NCBI RefSeq assembly: GCF_032854445.1 | Contig: NC_088301.1 | Coordinates: 43,645,116-43,697,186 of the forward strand | Reading direction: 5' to 3' | Length of the DNA: 52,071 nucleotides | Origin: Liolophura sinensis | Taxonomy: Eukaryota > Mollusca > Polyplacophora > Chitonida > Chitonidae | Shown here: positions 20,831-32,400 of the stretch, piece after piece | How the letters are laid out: each line of letters opens with the position of its first letter | How positions within the stretch are numbered: position 1 is the stretch's first letter | Notes under the pieces: model-generated | What the model was told of the DNA's origin: nothing | Databases searched by the model: none | What the model saw: the letters and a program-made list of their open reading frames with translations, nothing else | Position numbers and translations under genes: made by a program

Positions 20831-22955
20831 CGCTTGGATGTACAAATCCACAATCTATTTAAAAAAGAAACACACACACACACACACATAAAACTAAATA
20901 GTCCAAAATTAATCGGTTAGTTTTAACAGAATATATAATATATAAGAAGCAGTTAGCCTAATACGACCGTGTTGAATTAATAGAATATGTGTGTTATATT
21001 TAAAGAAATAATCTGGTGAAATAACAAAATGCATTCTAGTATTAATCAGACAACACACTGTCTGTTAAATTTAACACACTATTTCCTGGAGAGCGCAAGG
21101 CCTACATTTTTGGGAAGATTTTTGATTTTGTGTATCGTTTATGCAAAATATGTCATTATATAATTTTGCTTTGTAAATATAAAAACGAATATCTGCTTTT
21201 CGTTCCACTGTTCCTTTTGTCCTTTGTCGCGTGATTAGTTCATTATCATATGTATCAATTGATTTAACGGCCCTGTGTAATTGTCACCAAACGATTGTGT
21301 ATACATGTAATTAAATGCTGTATTTGCTAGTTTGTACCCATATATAATTTTTCATACCATGCACTAAAAACGTGCATTATATCGAGTTCTTGTCTTTCAT
21401 AGATATCATTTCTATAAACAGTCTCAATTATACATGCAAAAGGTTGAGTTTGTGATCGTCTATATTAAAATTGGACGGAGGTGGTTTTCAACGATCGTCA
21501 AACTGCGCAAACGGCCACAATAACTTCATCGATGGCTTCTTGCCACCAAGGCCTGACTAGCACTGATCGGTTTGACCTGAAATTCCCTCCCCAAGGTTGG
21601 GTTTGAACCCGGACATTGAGTGTCCCAAGAAAGGCAGGATTATGACACCAATAGTGCCTAAAGGGCATTGAGCCATATAATAATTCATTCTTTTATATTG
21701 CTCAGAAAAGTGAAGTTAGGCCTACACGTGAGGTTTCTGTGCCAGCTTAAATGTTTTATGACAGCTGCATATGTATTTTTATCCACATTAGTGCCGAGTG
21801 GTAAACTTATACTGGTATAATACAAAAGGAGCCTCATGCAAGTAATTAAAGCACATAGACTTTAAGCAGCCAATTAATACCGGTATAGAGTTTAGACGCC
21901 ATTCACTTCAGAGTAGCCTCCCTTGCTACTTTATTAGTTTGATTTGTGCGCTATATGTTTATCATATCCAAGACATAGATCATCTCTTTTCGGCTACCAT
22001 TTCCATTATTCCTCTCATTGTTTACAAGAAAACCAACAAGAAAATGCTTATAACAGACACACAGTCATACGATAATTCTTATACTAGGGCCTATGGATCA
22101 CTCATACACAACAGCCATAAACAGTTTACAATCCTACAAGAGACTTCACAAACACGTAGGCCTACAGATGCCTATGGCCATCTGATCCAGTAGAAGGCAA
22201 TTTGTTCTTCTATCAGTCACGTACGCACACTCAACGACTTCGCGTTTTTAAAACTCATTCCAGCAATGTGTTCTGTAGATTTGTCAGGTATATTGTCGAT
22301 TTCCACGGTTTCCTCAAACAATACATCAAACCAACTTTGTGTGATCTATTCTTGTGTACCGAATCTCAATCCATTAAATAAATGTTAACACAGATAATAA
22401 ATAAATAACTATAAATATAAATATAAATAAACAAATATTAGGAGACTGGTGTAAAGTATGTGCCGGCCTTCGTCAGGTGCTTGCCAAAACTATTGGCTTT
22501 AGGCAGGACCAGATTCAGCCATAGCTGGTTCAAAATCTGCCACTTCGTCACTTGTCAAGAGCTGCTCGCCTTCAGTGAGAGCATACAAAATAGGCCAGAG
22601 AAGAAACTCACGAATAATATGGAAATGGCAGGATCAATTCTCAGATTACATCTGGGCTTTCATACACGTACTTTCACAAAACGAAGACAGATAAGCATTT
22701 TATGGTAAACTCTAGATTCTCTCCACACTGAAGACGTGTACCTGAAATTAAGCTACACGCCACTTCGATGATTTGTAAATTCGACTACCAGTTTAATTCT
22801 CGCAATGCATCTTAAAGCAGGTCATTTAAAACACTGTTACAGAAGGTGAAATGGTTTATACACTGACCGGTATATAGGGACGCCGAATAGGGGGCCTACT
22901 GTACCGCTTATCCCAGGGACAGGATCGATTAATATTGAGGAATGTATCTGATACA
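20831..22955. other. Spacer downstream of the secreted-protein gene
   Basis: AT-rich, with a short (CA)n at about 20867-20887 and no clear gene. At 21520-21670 the minus strand shows a box-B-like GGGTTCAAACCC and a GGCACTATTGGTGTCA segment, possibly a relic of a second tRNA-derived SINE. Open frames at 21939 and 22460 show no domain. Confidence 0.5.
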
Positions 22956-23961
22956 TCAACCTCGCCTCCCTCGCACAGCATCCTTGACCGGCCAGACAGA
23001 CTTTAACTCTTTGGCAAGCAAAAGGTCAGAGTAGGCCTTAATTTCACAGACACGTATTTTATATGTTAATGTATATGCATCTGTAGGTGAATTGTCAACG
23101 TATGGTTTCTGTAGACTGCCATCTTGTATACCATCTTGCCCAATATGCGATGTATCTGGTTGGGTAATTTTCGTAATGCGATGTCTGGGTTGATTTCCAA
23201 GAAGGGTGTCACCCGGTATATTGGCGTATATAGGGAAATAATCTAATATGGAAACAAACAGCTCGCTCATGTTACCGTCTGGAATAGTGGATGGCATGAT
23301 TGACATACATGTACATGTATACAATATATACAAGGGAGATCACCCGTGACTCCATCACATTGCATGTTTTAAGCGACAGCAGTTTAGGGGCGGTGAACAT
23401 TCTTTTGACTATTTATTTAATTTGTGTTTTTTCTGCGAACACTCTGTCGTGACGAGATGTATACCCGACACCAACTTTTCTTCCAAGACACCTTCACGGT
23501 AGATAAGCTGTGCGTGTTGTCCATAGCTTATAGGCCTGTACTCTTCGGTGCAACTCCAATTCTCCAATATATTTGGGATAAATTGGCCTTCTTTGGGAGA
23601 TACCCGGTCCAAAGCGGTTTTTATTCCTTCTAGTGACAGTATACCAGTTTCCGAAAATGTTTCCCTGCATGGTCAGACACAGCACATTGAGAGGTAATGA
23701 GGTAAATAACGGGATAAAGTAAAGTTGGCCCATAGGTTGCAGAGTTGTCTGTACAGTCTTTGATCGTTCAATTTTTTTTTTAAATTTTATTTTACGGGCC
23801 AAACGATTAGTTATTTCAGTTTCACATGCATGCAGGACGACATCTGGCTGCTGGTGCCGAATGTACCGATTACAATGGTGTGCAGAATAATGACAGATAT
23901 CTAGTATACTGTCTAGTATAGTATACATCCTTACACAGTTTTGCCGTCGCGTCACATTCAA
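22956..23961 (-). pseudogene. Unidentified coding-like stretch, possibly a decayed gene
   Basis: Three long minus-strand frames lie end to end: 23961-23494 (155 aa), 23612-23409 (67 aa, another frame) and 23333-22956 (125 aa). The first two overlap, and the translation seems to continue from one frame to the other near 23612 (RRNKNRFGPG, then SPKEGQFIPNILENWSC). Composition is more protein-like than the surroundings, with balanced residues and few low-complexity runs. No domain or family is recognised, and I cannot tell a frameshifted pseudogene from unannotated exons or chance. Confidence 0.25.
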
Positions 23962-24251
23962 TTTGCTATACCAACACCGATTTTACCAGACATTTTCTTT
24001 TATTAGTCATGAAGAAAATTTCTGCTAAATTGTTTCAATACTGACCATCTGAGAAACCTTTCAGAACAGATGAGTTAGGAGAGGAATACAAACAGTGTTA
24101 TTATTTGCGATATTTACAGAAACTTAAAATGGTGGGCCTTGATAAATGGTCATAAAAGATGTAGCTTAACACCCGAAGGAAGTTGTGTACTGTAGCTCCA
24201 GGATAAAGCCAAGTGGCTTTATGTAGTGTATCCAAATATACAAACATGTAT

Positions 24252-24300
24252 ATATATTTATTTGATTGGTGCTTTAGGCCGTACTCAACATTTTTGCCAG
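24252..24300 (-). repeat. SINE 3' tail fragment
   Basis: TATTTATTTGATTGGTGCTT followed by AGGCCGTACTCAACA is the tail of the local SINE. The body and head are absent. Confidence 0.75.
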
Positions 24301-24796
24301 ACATAAAATAGCTGACAAACCTCGTAATTTATAAAGCCTTATTTGAACCAGCGAGGACTGAAATTGAACGGACAATCTTTGCTGTCAGAAACCGATCCGT
24401 TCGGCTGGGAAGAATTCTTTTGCGTATTTATATAAGCCATTGAATGCCCTTTGGGGATATGTAATATAGCTGAAGCATGTATATATGTGCAGCATTTACA
24501 TGCATTAGCAGACACCTGTGTTGGGTTTGCTTAGCATATATCCATGCAATATATACCAGGAAAACGCACGCAGGTCTGATAACGATCTCTCCTCCAACTT
24601 GCAAATATCTCTAATGCATGTATCAAGGGGCAATGAGCCTTGCAATTACGTCATTCAAATGATTCTACACAATATGCCTGACGAGTCTCTGATCATTTGT
24701 TTCTTTAAATATAAATATTCTAATATTTATATACAATAAATATTTCCTCCGAGAAATATTTGCCGTCCTTGAGAATACTGCACACTTGTTCGATCG

Positions 24797-25063
24797 TTGT
24801 CGGGATCATCAGTAGCGGAAACCATGGCACCAGAATCTTGCCCAATATGTGGTACGTTTTGGGACATACAGCTGGACCGTCACCCTGAGATCTGCTCATC
24901 AGATATCAGTAGCATTTTCAACTATATCATGACGAGCCATCCTCTGAGAAAAGTAGCCCACTTATTTCTGATTATACCTCCAGGTGACTCTGCCAAAAAT
25001 GTGTATTATAGAAAATTAGACGTAGTAAATATTCAACGTTCATTCTGGAATATCATAGGTTAG
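24797..25063 (+). CDS. Possible small zinc-finger-like frame
   Basis: An 88-aa frame contains CPICGTFWDIQLDRHPEIC. Two Cys are three residues apart and are followed by His and Cys with spacing similar to UBZ or C2HC fingers. The rest (SHPLRKVAHLFLIIPPG) has no known domain. A possible donor, GTACGT, lies inside the finger, so the frame could be interrupted by splicing. Low confidence that it is expressed. Confidence 0.2.
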   Translation: MSGSSVAETMAPESCPICGTFWDIQLDRHPEICSSDISSIFNYIMTSHPLRKVAHLFLIIPPGDSAKNVYYRKLDVVNIQRSFWNIIG

Positions 25064-25694
25064 ATCACTACCCGTATCTTCACAATCGAGCAACCATGGA
25101 TCACTTATTCCATCTTTGCCAGGTTATCAATGGCAAGGGGTGCTTATTGGTGATTCGGAGCATTTCTATAATGACAGGTTGTTCCTACCTGAAATCTGCA
25201 CCAGTTTGACAAAATAATGACCTTGCTGTTCTCCAACATCTCAACAGAAAGGAGGGAATCCTGTGTCCAAAACTTTATAGACATTGTGCCATAAAGGCCT
25301 GACCATTCGGCGCTGTGAAGTCGCATCACATCAGAAATAGTTGGCAAACGGTATGTTATTGCCTCCGACTAGACCCTTTGTCCCCTTGGGTTAGGACAGT
25401 CTACTGATGACCAGTGGCACTGGCCACCATTTGTGAAGATATCTGTATGTATTCAACAGGAACAAATATACATTTAATTTAAGGTAATTGTTTACATATG
25501 ATCTATGCCAGTGATAATGACACGATCATGTTATTTAATCCCTATTTTGTTACAGTGTTACAGGGTATTTACTCCAAAAAGCTCAGTCCATACTGGAATT
25601 ATCTATAGCAACTCTTCCAAGCAACCCAAATACATCTAATATCAAGCCATTTCCACACTTCATTCTCATGAGTGAAACATAAATAACTGAAAAT
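25064..25694. other. Spacer with one open minus-strand segment
   Basis: A minus-strand frame at 25347-25144 is followed by a possible donor (CAG then GTAGGA) near 25190. It has no recognised domain. Nothing else is visible. Confidence 0.35.
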
Positions 25695-25936
25695 ATTTAT
25701 TTATTTGGTTGCTGTTTTTTGCTGCACTCAAGAATGTTTCACTTCTATGACATTGGCCAGTTTCATGGTGGGAGGAAACCAGGCAGAGCACATCAAACCC
25801 TAGTGCCAGGTTGCTGGCAGACCTGCCCACCTACGATCGGGGAGGATGCCAGCATGAGCTGGACTTGAGCTCACAGCGACCATATTGACGAGAGTCATTG
25901 TCCTGCAACAGGCTAACAACTCGGTCACACAGGCCC
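25695..25936 (-). repeat. Diverged tRNA-derived SINE
   Basis: All parts of the family are present: tail with CACTCAAGAATGTTTCACTT, body, GAGCTGGACTTGAGCTCACA, and a head ending in AGGCCC. Substitutions are more numerous than in the other full copies, so it is probably older. Confidence 0.88.
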
Positions 25937-27169
25937 GATAAAAAAAAAGAAAGAAGCAGAACTCTGAAGACAGTCAAGAGTGTTTCTTTAAAGTTAGAGA
26001 AAGCTAACAAATGAAGTAAGGCTCATCAGATGGACGACTGAAATCTACCTGTGAAAATCCTGTATTTGCCACTGTAAAGACATCATTCAAAGTTGAAATA
26101 ACTCTTACCACCCACCAGTTAAAGACTGCTTGAATAATGTTCTCAGAAATTTCGCTTGTCAGTGAATATAATGAAAAAAGTTTCTCCAAAGACATCCGAG
26201 TACCTGGTCACTGTCAGTATGGCCCATGAATTCCAACTTTGACATAATTTATCTCATTCAAAAAAAAAAAAAAAAGATTTAAAAAAATAACATTTGAGAA
26301 ATGCCACTGGGTTTCGGTGGCTTTTCTCCTGACACTCACTTTGTCCTTAACAACTGTTTGAAGACCTGAACCCTTGGCGAAATATTACTCAAGTCTTTGG
26401 AATAACATTAATAAGCAAAATCAATTTATTGGCATCCAAAACAGTATCAACAAAAATTAACTGAAGAAATTACACTAACAAAGGCCTTTCACCTGTGCTG
26501 AATGTACACAATCACCCCCATATGTTATTTAGTAAATACAAGTATAGGATCAACACATCACTTGGGCATGTATGACACACTTAAGCACAAAATAATGACC
26601 ATGTTAATCCCAATCCATGGAGGAAGAATACTGAATGCTTTTAACGCCTGAACTAATGCACAGAAATGTAACAGTTATCTTTTCCAGACTTTAATAAGGT
26701 CTAGTCTTTAGATCCACAGTAAAGAGTTATGTAATAACTTCTTATGGTGTACATCTGTCAGAACATCTTAATTTAAATCCTAAGTACATTTCTGGCATAC
26801 TCTGAAGAACCCTTGATGGAAAGGCACTATGGAACAACTTATCAGATGTACTGCTTGACAGAATAAAGTGTTGTTTTACCTATTTAAAATTTTTGAAGAA
26901 AAAAAGAAGAGTTAATTAAAGTGGATTAGTGCAGATTAAACTGAACTGCACACTAAATGGATCACTTATGGATTCTTGGATTAGAACCATTTTGTAAAAT
27001 TCAAAGTGTCTCCCTCAAACAGGTTCATGCCAATAATACAATGTGTTAGATGCTGTGACAGGTTCATATATCAGATCCTCAGTGACGGATAAATCTATTT
27101 AAATCACAATGTCAAGGTCACCCAGTGTAGCACAGATGCATCAATTTAACTCAGTGTGAACGGTTCATC
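25937..27169. other. Spacer downstream of prickle
   Basis: AT-rich sequence with an A-run at about 26261-26275. No gene is recognisable. Confidence 0.6.
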
Positions 27170-27424
27170 GACAGGTTTATCTGTTACATGTAGCTTCACT
27201 GTGATGGATTCATCTTTTAGATTAAATATGACAGGTTCATCTTTCAGATTCAACGACAGGTTTATCTGTTACATGTAGCTTCACTGTGACGGATTCGTCT
27301 TTTAGAATAAATATGACAGGTTCATCTTTCAGATTCAACAACAGGTTTATCTGTTACATGTAGATTCACTGTTACAGATTCGTCTTTTAGATTAAATATG
27401 ACAGATTAATTTATTAAAGACACA
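27170..27424. repeat. 85-bp minisatellite, three units, in the likely prickle 3' UTR
   Basis: Units start at 27170, 27255 and 27340, exactly 85 bp apart. Each holds ACAGGTTTATCTGTTACATG and, later, TATGACAGGTTCATCTTTCA or a close variant. Decayed half-units continue to about 27600. The first AATAAA on the prickle strand falls inside the last unit. Confidence 0.92.
27410..27415 (-). terminator. Candidate polyadenylation signal of prickle
   Basis: AATAAA on the minus strand, about 615 nt after the prickle stop. It is the first perfect hexamer I found. An ATTAAA variant lies closer, near 27930. Confidence 0.35.
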
Positions 27425-28030
27425 CACAAGTTCATCTTTCAGGTTCAATAAGACAGGTTTATCTTTTCCAATTAAATGTAAACTCACTATGACAGATACA
27501 CTATTAAAGTTGCTATGACAGGTTCATCTTTTGACAGTTTTATCTGCAACATTTGCATCTTCATCTATTAAAGTCACTACCAGTATATTTAGCATACTGT
27601 GAACAGGTTCATACATTAAATTTGCCCAAACAGCTTTATCAATACGACTCATTAAGAGAGGTTCATTGAGCACATGGTGCATGCAATTAAGTGAAGAATG
27701 TTATAACATAATCTACAACCAGGAGTTAGTGTCTTCAACAGTCGTGCTATGAAGAAGTTTATAATGAGGAGATGTAGAGCTTTTCAGACTTCCAAATTAG
27801 GACATGGATGCATTTTTTGGCACTGGAAAACTGACTTACATACACATTTATGATTAGTTTTGTTGATGATCCAAAGAGTTTTCAGAGCAATCACATGATA
27901 AGCTTTTATATATTACAATATTAAACACTTTAATCAGTTACGTGCACTGCACATTCTGAACTAACGTGTCAATCCAATGCACTTGACTTCAGGTAACACA
28001 TTCTACACAGGTGGGCCTAATAAATTAACA

Positions 28031-29488
28031 TTATGACAGTACACAGTTTTTGCTTTTATCCCGATGCCGCTTGCCGCTGGAGGACAGGTGAGATCTGCGG
28101 CCACGGCCTTTACCTGTCCCTCCCATGTCATCCACATAAGAGATTCTTGGTCCAACACGTGCTGGCGGGTAGAAAAAGTCATCAGAATCGCTAGAACTGG
28201 AACAGGTACTGCACCAGTCCTCATCAAAACCCGCTCGTTCGTGACGGGCAAACCCGTCCTCAATGGCCAGTTCTGAGCAAGCCCTTTGGTAACATTGGTT
28301 ACCCTTACCAGCACCCTGGCTGTGGGCTCCGTGAGGTCCGTCTTGGAACTGCCTGCTTCCCCAGGAGCGCTCGTCAAAGCTGCGACTCCGCGGGTATGTC
28401 ATGCCCTGAGAGGTGTTGGGCTGTGGCTGTTGAGGGTAAGATATCGGGTTCATCTTCTCAGCATTATCACACAGCTCCCGTGGCGGAGACAGAGGCTGCC
28501 GCTTTGGTGAAGCCGAGTATGTCATGGTAGTTTTTGGATCAACATATGTTGGTCTATTGTTCACATTGAAAGAGCCATTAGTTCTTAGTTGAGTCCTTGG
28601 CATGTGGGGTACCTCATAATGCCGACTTGGTGAAGGGGTATCCTGTGGCAAGTCAAATGTGACACTAAGGTTGCGTTCTGAGCCGGACTTACTGCGGCTT
28701 TTGTTTGAACTCACTGTGCTCCTTCTGTCTGACCCAGGTGTGCCAGGTGTGTCCTTAGTTAAGTCTGGCATTGAAAACTGCGAGAGCCTGTGCTTTTTAC
28801 GACCGTCACTTATGCACATGTTCTCCACCATACCTTCTAAGTCATGATCGCTTCTCTGAGGCATGCAGTTCATATTCAGTTCGTTGCCTTGATGAACAAA
28901 GCCCAAAGGTGGCCGAACAAAGTCTTCTGGGCTGACGTCGTTTGATTTGCTCTGCATGCTGCGGTCTGACGAAGATGAAATATTCTGGCTCAGACGAAAC
29001 TGTTGCCTTAAGTCTGCCGTTATCTGAGCGTACACCTGAGGCTGGCTTGTTACACTGCCAGGTGTTGTAGTGCTCAGCTGAATATACGTAGCATTAATGT
29101 CCTGTATGTAATCTTCTGGTCGTCTCGGGGTCTGTGTCTGCATGGACCCTGCCCTGCTGCAAGCTGCAGAGCAGTAGATCACACCGTGTTTGGGCAAGAA
29201 AGGCTGACCAAGTAGTGACTTCTGGCAGGTGTGACACTTAAAACACTGATCTGTGGCATGCCAGTGTTGACCGTCGTGTGTCATCTGGCCCTGGTCCACC
29301 CCAACATGATCACCGCAAGTATCACAGAATTCTGAGAACATCACTTCAAAGCACTGGCAGCAATATGGCCGCCCCTCCTTCATGATATACCTCTGTCCCC
29401 CAAGCTGGCGGTCACACTCAAAACAGCAAAAGTGCTTCATGTGCCAACTCCTGCCCTCTGCCTCAGTACATTCATCTGCAAAAATGAT
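28031..29488 (-). CDS. prickle: prickle exon 5: LIM2-LIM3, disordered tail, CAAX box
   Basis: Residues 217-701, starting [20 protein letters not shown] after acceptor TTTCTTTTTCAG. LIM2 is completed here ([14 protein letters not shown]), then LIM3 ([19 protein letters not shown]). The tail is rich in Ser, Pro and Arg. Stop TAA at 28031-28033 follows the prenylation motif CVLS. Confidence 0.97.
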   Translation of the reverse strand: MIFADECTEAEGRSWHMKHFCCFECDRQLGGQRYIMKEGRPYCCQCFEVMFSEFCDTCGDHVGVDQGQMTHDGQHWHATDQCFKCHTCQKSLLGQPFLPKHGVIYCSAACSRAGSMQTQTPRRPEDYIQDINATYIQLSTTTPGSVTSQPQVYAQITADLRQQFRLSQNISSSSDRSMQSKSNDVSPEDFVRPPLGFVHQGNELNMNCMPQRSDHDLEGMVENMCISDGRKKHRLSQFSMPDLTKDTPGTPGSDRRSTVSSNKSRSKSGSERNLSVTFDLPQDTPSPSRHYEVPHMPRTQLRTNGSFNVNNRPTYVDPKTTMTYSASPKRQPLSPPRELCDNAEKMNPISYPQQPQPNTSQGMTYPRSRSFDERSWGSRQFQDGPHGAHSQGAGKGNQCYQRACSELAIEDGFARHERAGFDEDWCSTCSSSSDSDDFFYPPARVGPRISYVDDMGGTGKGRGRRSHLSSSGKRHRDKSKNCVLS

Positions 29489-32400
29489 CTGAAAAAGAAA
29501 CACCAACAGTTAACTGCTTCGCTCTAATTTTGAAACTACTGCAAAATCACACAGAAACACAGAAGCACTAGGCCCACATTTAGACTTAAGTAAAAAAATT
29601 AAAACACAGCTACAATGAAAATGTTTTGCTCTAGGAAATTTAAAATTAATACATTGATTCTTACAGCAGAACAATGTACAAACCAACATTTGAGTTATCT
29701 GCTTTTCTGAGCACTCGTAATCTCTGACTTCGTTTAATAAATACAAAACAAACTATTATAAAATCAGTTTCTGCAGCTGAAGCACCAGCCCATAAATAAG
29801 AATTCAGAAATGTTGCACTTCAGCAGCTATTAGCCACTAGTTTTTAGACACAACAAATCCAATGTTGGTGATTCTGCTTTACAAAATGCACTGATTTATT
29901 TAGCCTAATTATATATGACCGATATAATGCAGTTATCCTTTTACTGTTAATATTACCTAATATTTTTTGACTGAGTTGGTAATTTTTCTTTTTCCAAAAG
30001 TATTTAGATGTTCATTTTGAAGGTAGACCGATATCTACCTATGAAGAAGAAATGTAAGTTTCAGCACCAAGACATTTGTTTACTTCAACAGATGTACTTG
30101 TTTTGTGAAATTTTAGGTCATTTGGTGTATATGACAGTGTTCTGGTTTATGCGTGAAGGAAACCTGTGGGCCCCAGCACAAAAAACACCTGACAAGCCTG
30201 CTTCACTTAAAGCTGCAGATGAACCAGAGAACACTCTTGATCCTGCATTCTGCACGTAGCTCACTGGTCAGGTGCAGGAAAACTAGACTCCAAATGTCCT
30301 AAATACTGCCCTTCCATAAGCAGTATTTCCAAAAATAAAAGAAGATTAAGAAAACCTTAACAGAAATGACAGGACATCATGTTCCTGGGTTTGTCTTCAT
30401 ATAGATTGTTTGATGGGCCATTCATGGTGTGCACTGATGGCGCTACCAATACCTCTAGTTTGAACGGAGAAAAGTAGCGATCACAAGAGACTACAGTATA
30501 CATGAAAATCCATTATTGCACTAAGTACCAGAACAACAGTAATTATGAAAATACATGTAATTACCATATTTACCACTGTACATAAGCATACGCAAGTTTA
30601 GATTATAGGGAAGATGTAATGCTTTAGGTACTGGAATACATGGACAAACAGTTTTTCGGAGGATTAGTTAGTTTGGAGGGGGGGGGGGGGGGAGATACAT
30701 GGAAAATATCTACTTGATTGTCAATACACTTAAACAACACTCAAATGACAGGCAAGATGTATCGTCAGTGTCATTGAAATGGCCACAGTAGCTTGGGAGG
30801 AGATGCATGGACAAAATTGTGTCTATAGACAGACAGACACACACATGGACAGGCAAGGGAATTCCTGTATATATCCCCCCCCCCCCCCCCCCAACTTCAC
30901 TGAGGGGATATAATAACCCTCTAGCAAAATGAACCAGTGATAGCCCATAAAAGTTATTGACATAACATACAAAAAATGGGATGCCTTTTATAATTATACC
31001 AAGACAAGGATGTATTTTAAAATTCTTCAGTATCACAATTATGTAAATATTTCAAACATCCAATGTTGATGGTGTGACATCAAGTCAGTCTGAAGTTAAA
31101 TTATTTCATGAAGCATTGCCATAAAGTAGGATAACAGTTGTAAACCATACAATGGAGGGCTGCTCCCCTAATAGTTTATCACTGAATGATGTTTACGGAA
31201 TGTTAAGCTTGTGAAATGTACAGTTAGACTGAAGTTTGTGTAACAATTTCCCTTCTGTAACCTGGTATCTTCATGAAGGAATACTTCTTGACAACCACTT
31301 AAAAGCAGAAACCATTGCTGGAAACCAGATAGTATGGATTTGGCTATGTTTATATGAGATCAGTGAAAGGAGTATTCCCTTAACAAATACTGAAAAATTA
31401 TTTTGTCATTTATCTTGGGTCTCTAAGTGGTATTTATAGCAGCCGTGGATTGGAAAAACTGTCAGTGCATCAAGACATATACGGGTTGTAGTAGATGACA
31501 GATGTACACTTAAAGTTTCTCTGCCCAGTGTGGCAGAAAGATAAGTTAAGGTCAGTCATGTCTGCAGGGACTGAGCGTCTTCTGGGTTCAGCAGGAAACA
31601 TTGTTTTGTGGGGCAGACGAAATGTGATTACCTCATCACAGGCAGCACAGCGGGGTTTGATCATTTCTGCGTGGTGCCTGCCACAGTACAACTGGCCATC
31701 CTTGTAGAAGTAGATGAGATCCACCAAGAGTTCCTCACAGGTCATGCAGACGAAGCAGCTCGGGTGCCAGCAGTGACCTGCCCCTGCTCGGGAGGCGAAC
31801 ACCGCGATATCCCCTCCTGACACACAGTCCCCACACTGCCAACACAAGAACAACCACCAGTTTTATGTCAGAGTCGCCAAAATGGCACCAACCATATTTC
31901 CCAGTTTATAGCCTCGAGGGTCATTCACTTCCTCACCATTCATGACCATTCTCACTTTCTTTCCTCGCAATGGACAGATCTGATGGATCCATTATGTCTG
32001 ATGATGTCATTTGGAAAGAAAAAAGTTTGACATCGTCTTGAAAAGTTGTCAAAGATTACACTTAGTGGAAGCACTGACTTCAACAGCTTCAATAAATGCT
32101 AGTCAATTAAGTTTATGGCATGGCACGCTATGAATCAAAGAACAACCATATTTTACTGGTAAATTGTGAGGCCAATCAAACAAATGACTTTGATTAATGT
32201 TTTAATAAGACACCCACATGTTTACAGAATTTGTCTGATTACCATGAAAGTCTAAAGACACATGTATTTTGGGAATACATGGTAAACATGCAGCACAGCT
32301 ATAAGTAACAACTACTACTGTAATTATTCAAAATTTTCGCATGTTTCCTATGTGTTTATATAAGCATATTCTAAAGGTATTAGTCTGTGTACACTTATAA

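Noticed and set aside
28064-28847. Plus-strand frames antisense to prickle
   Set aside because: They shadow the real minus-strand exon with the CAAX box and LIM domains.
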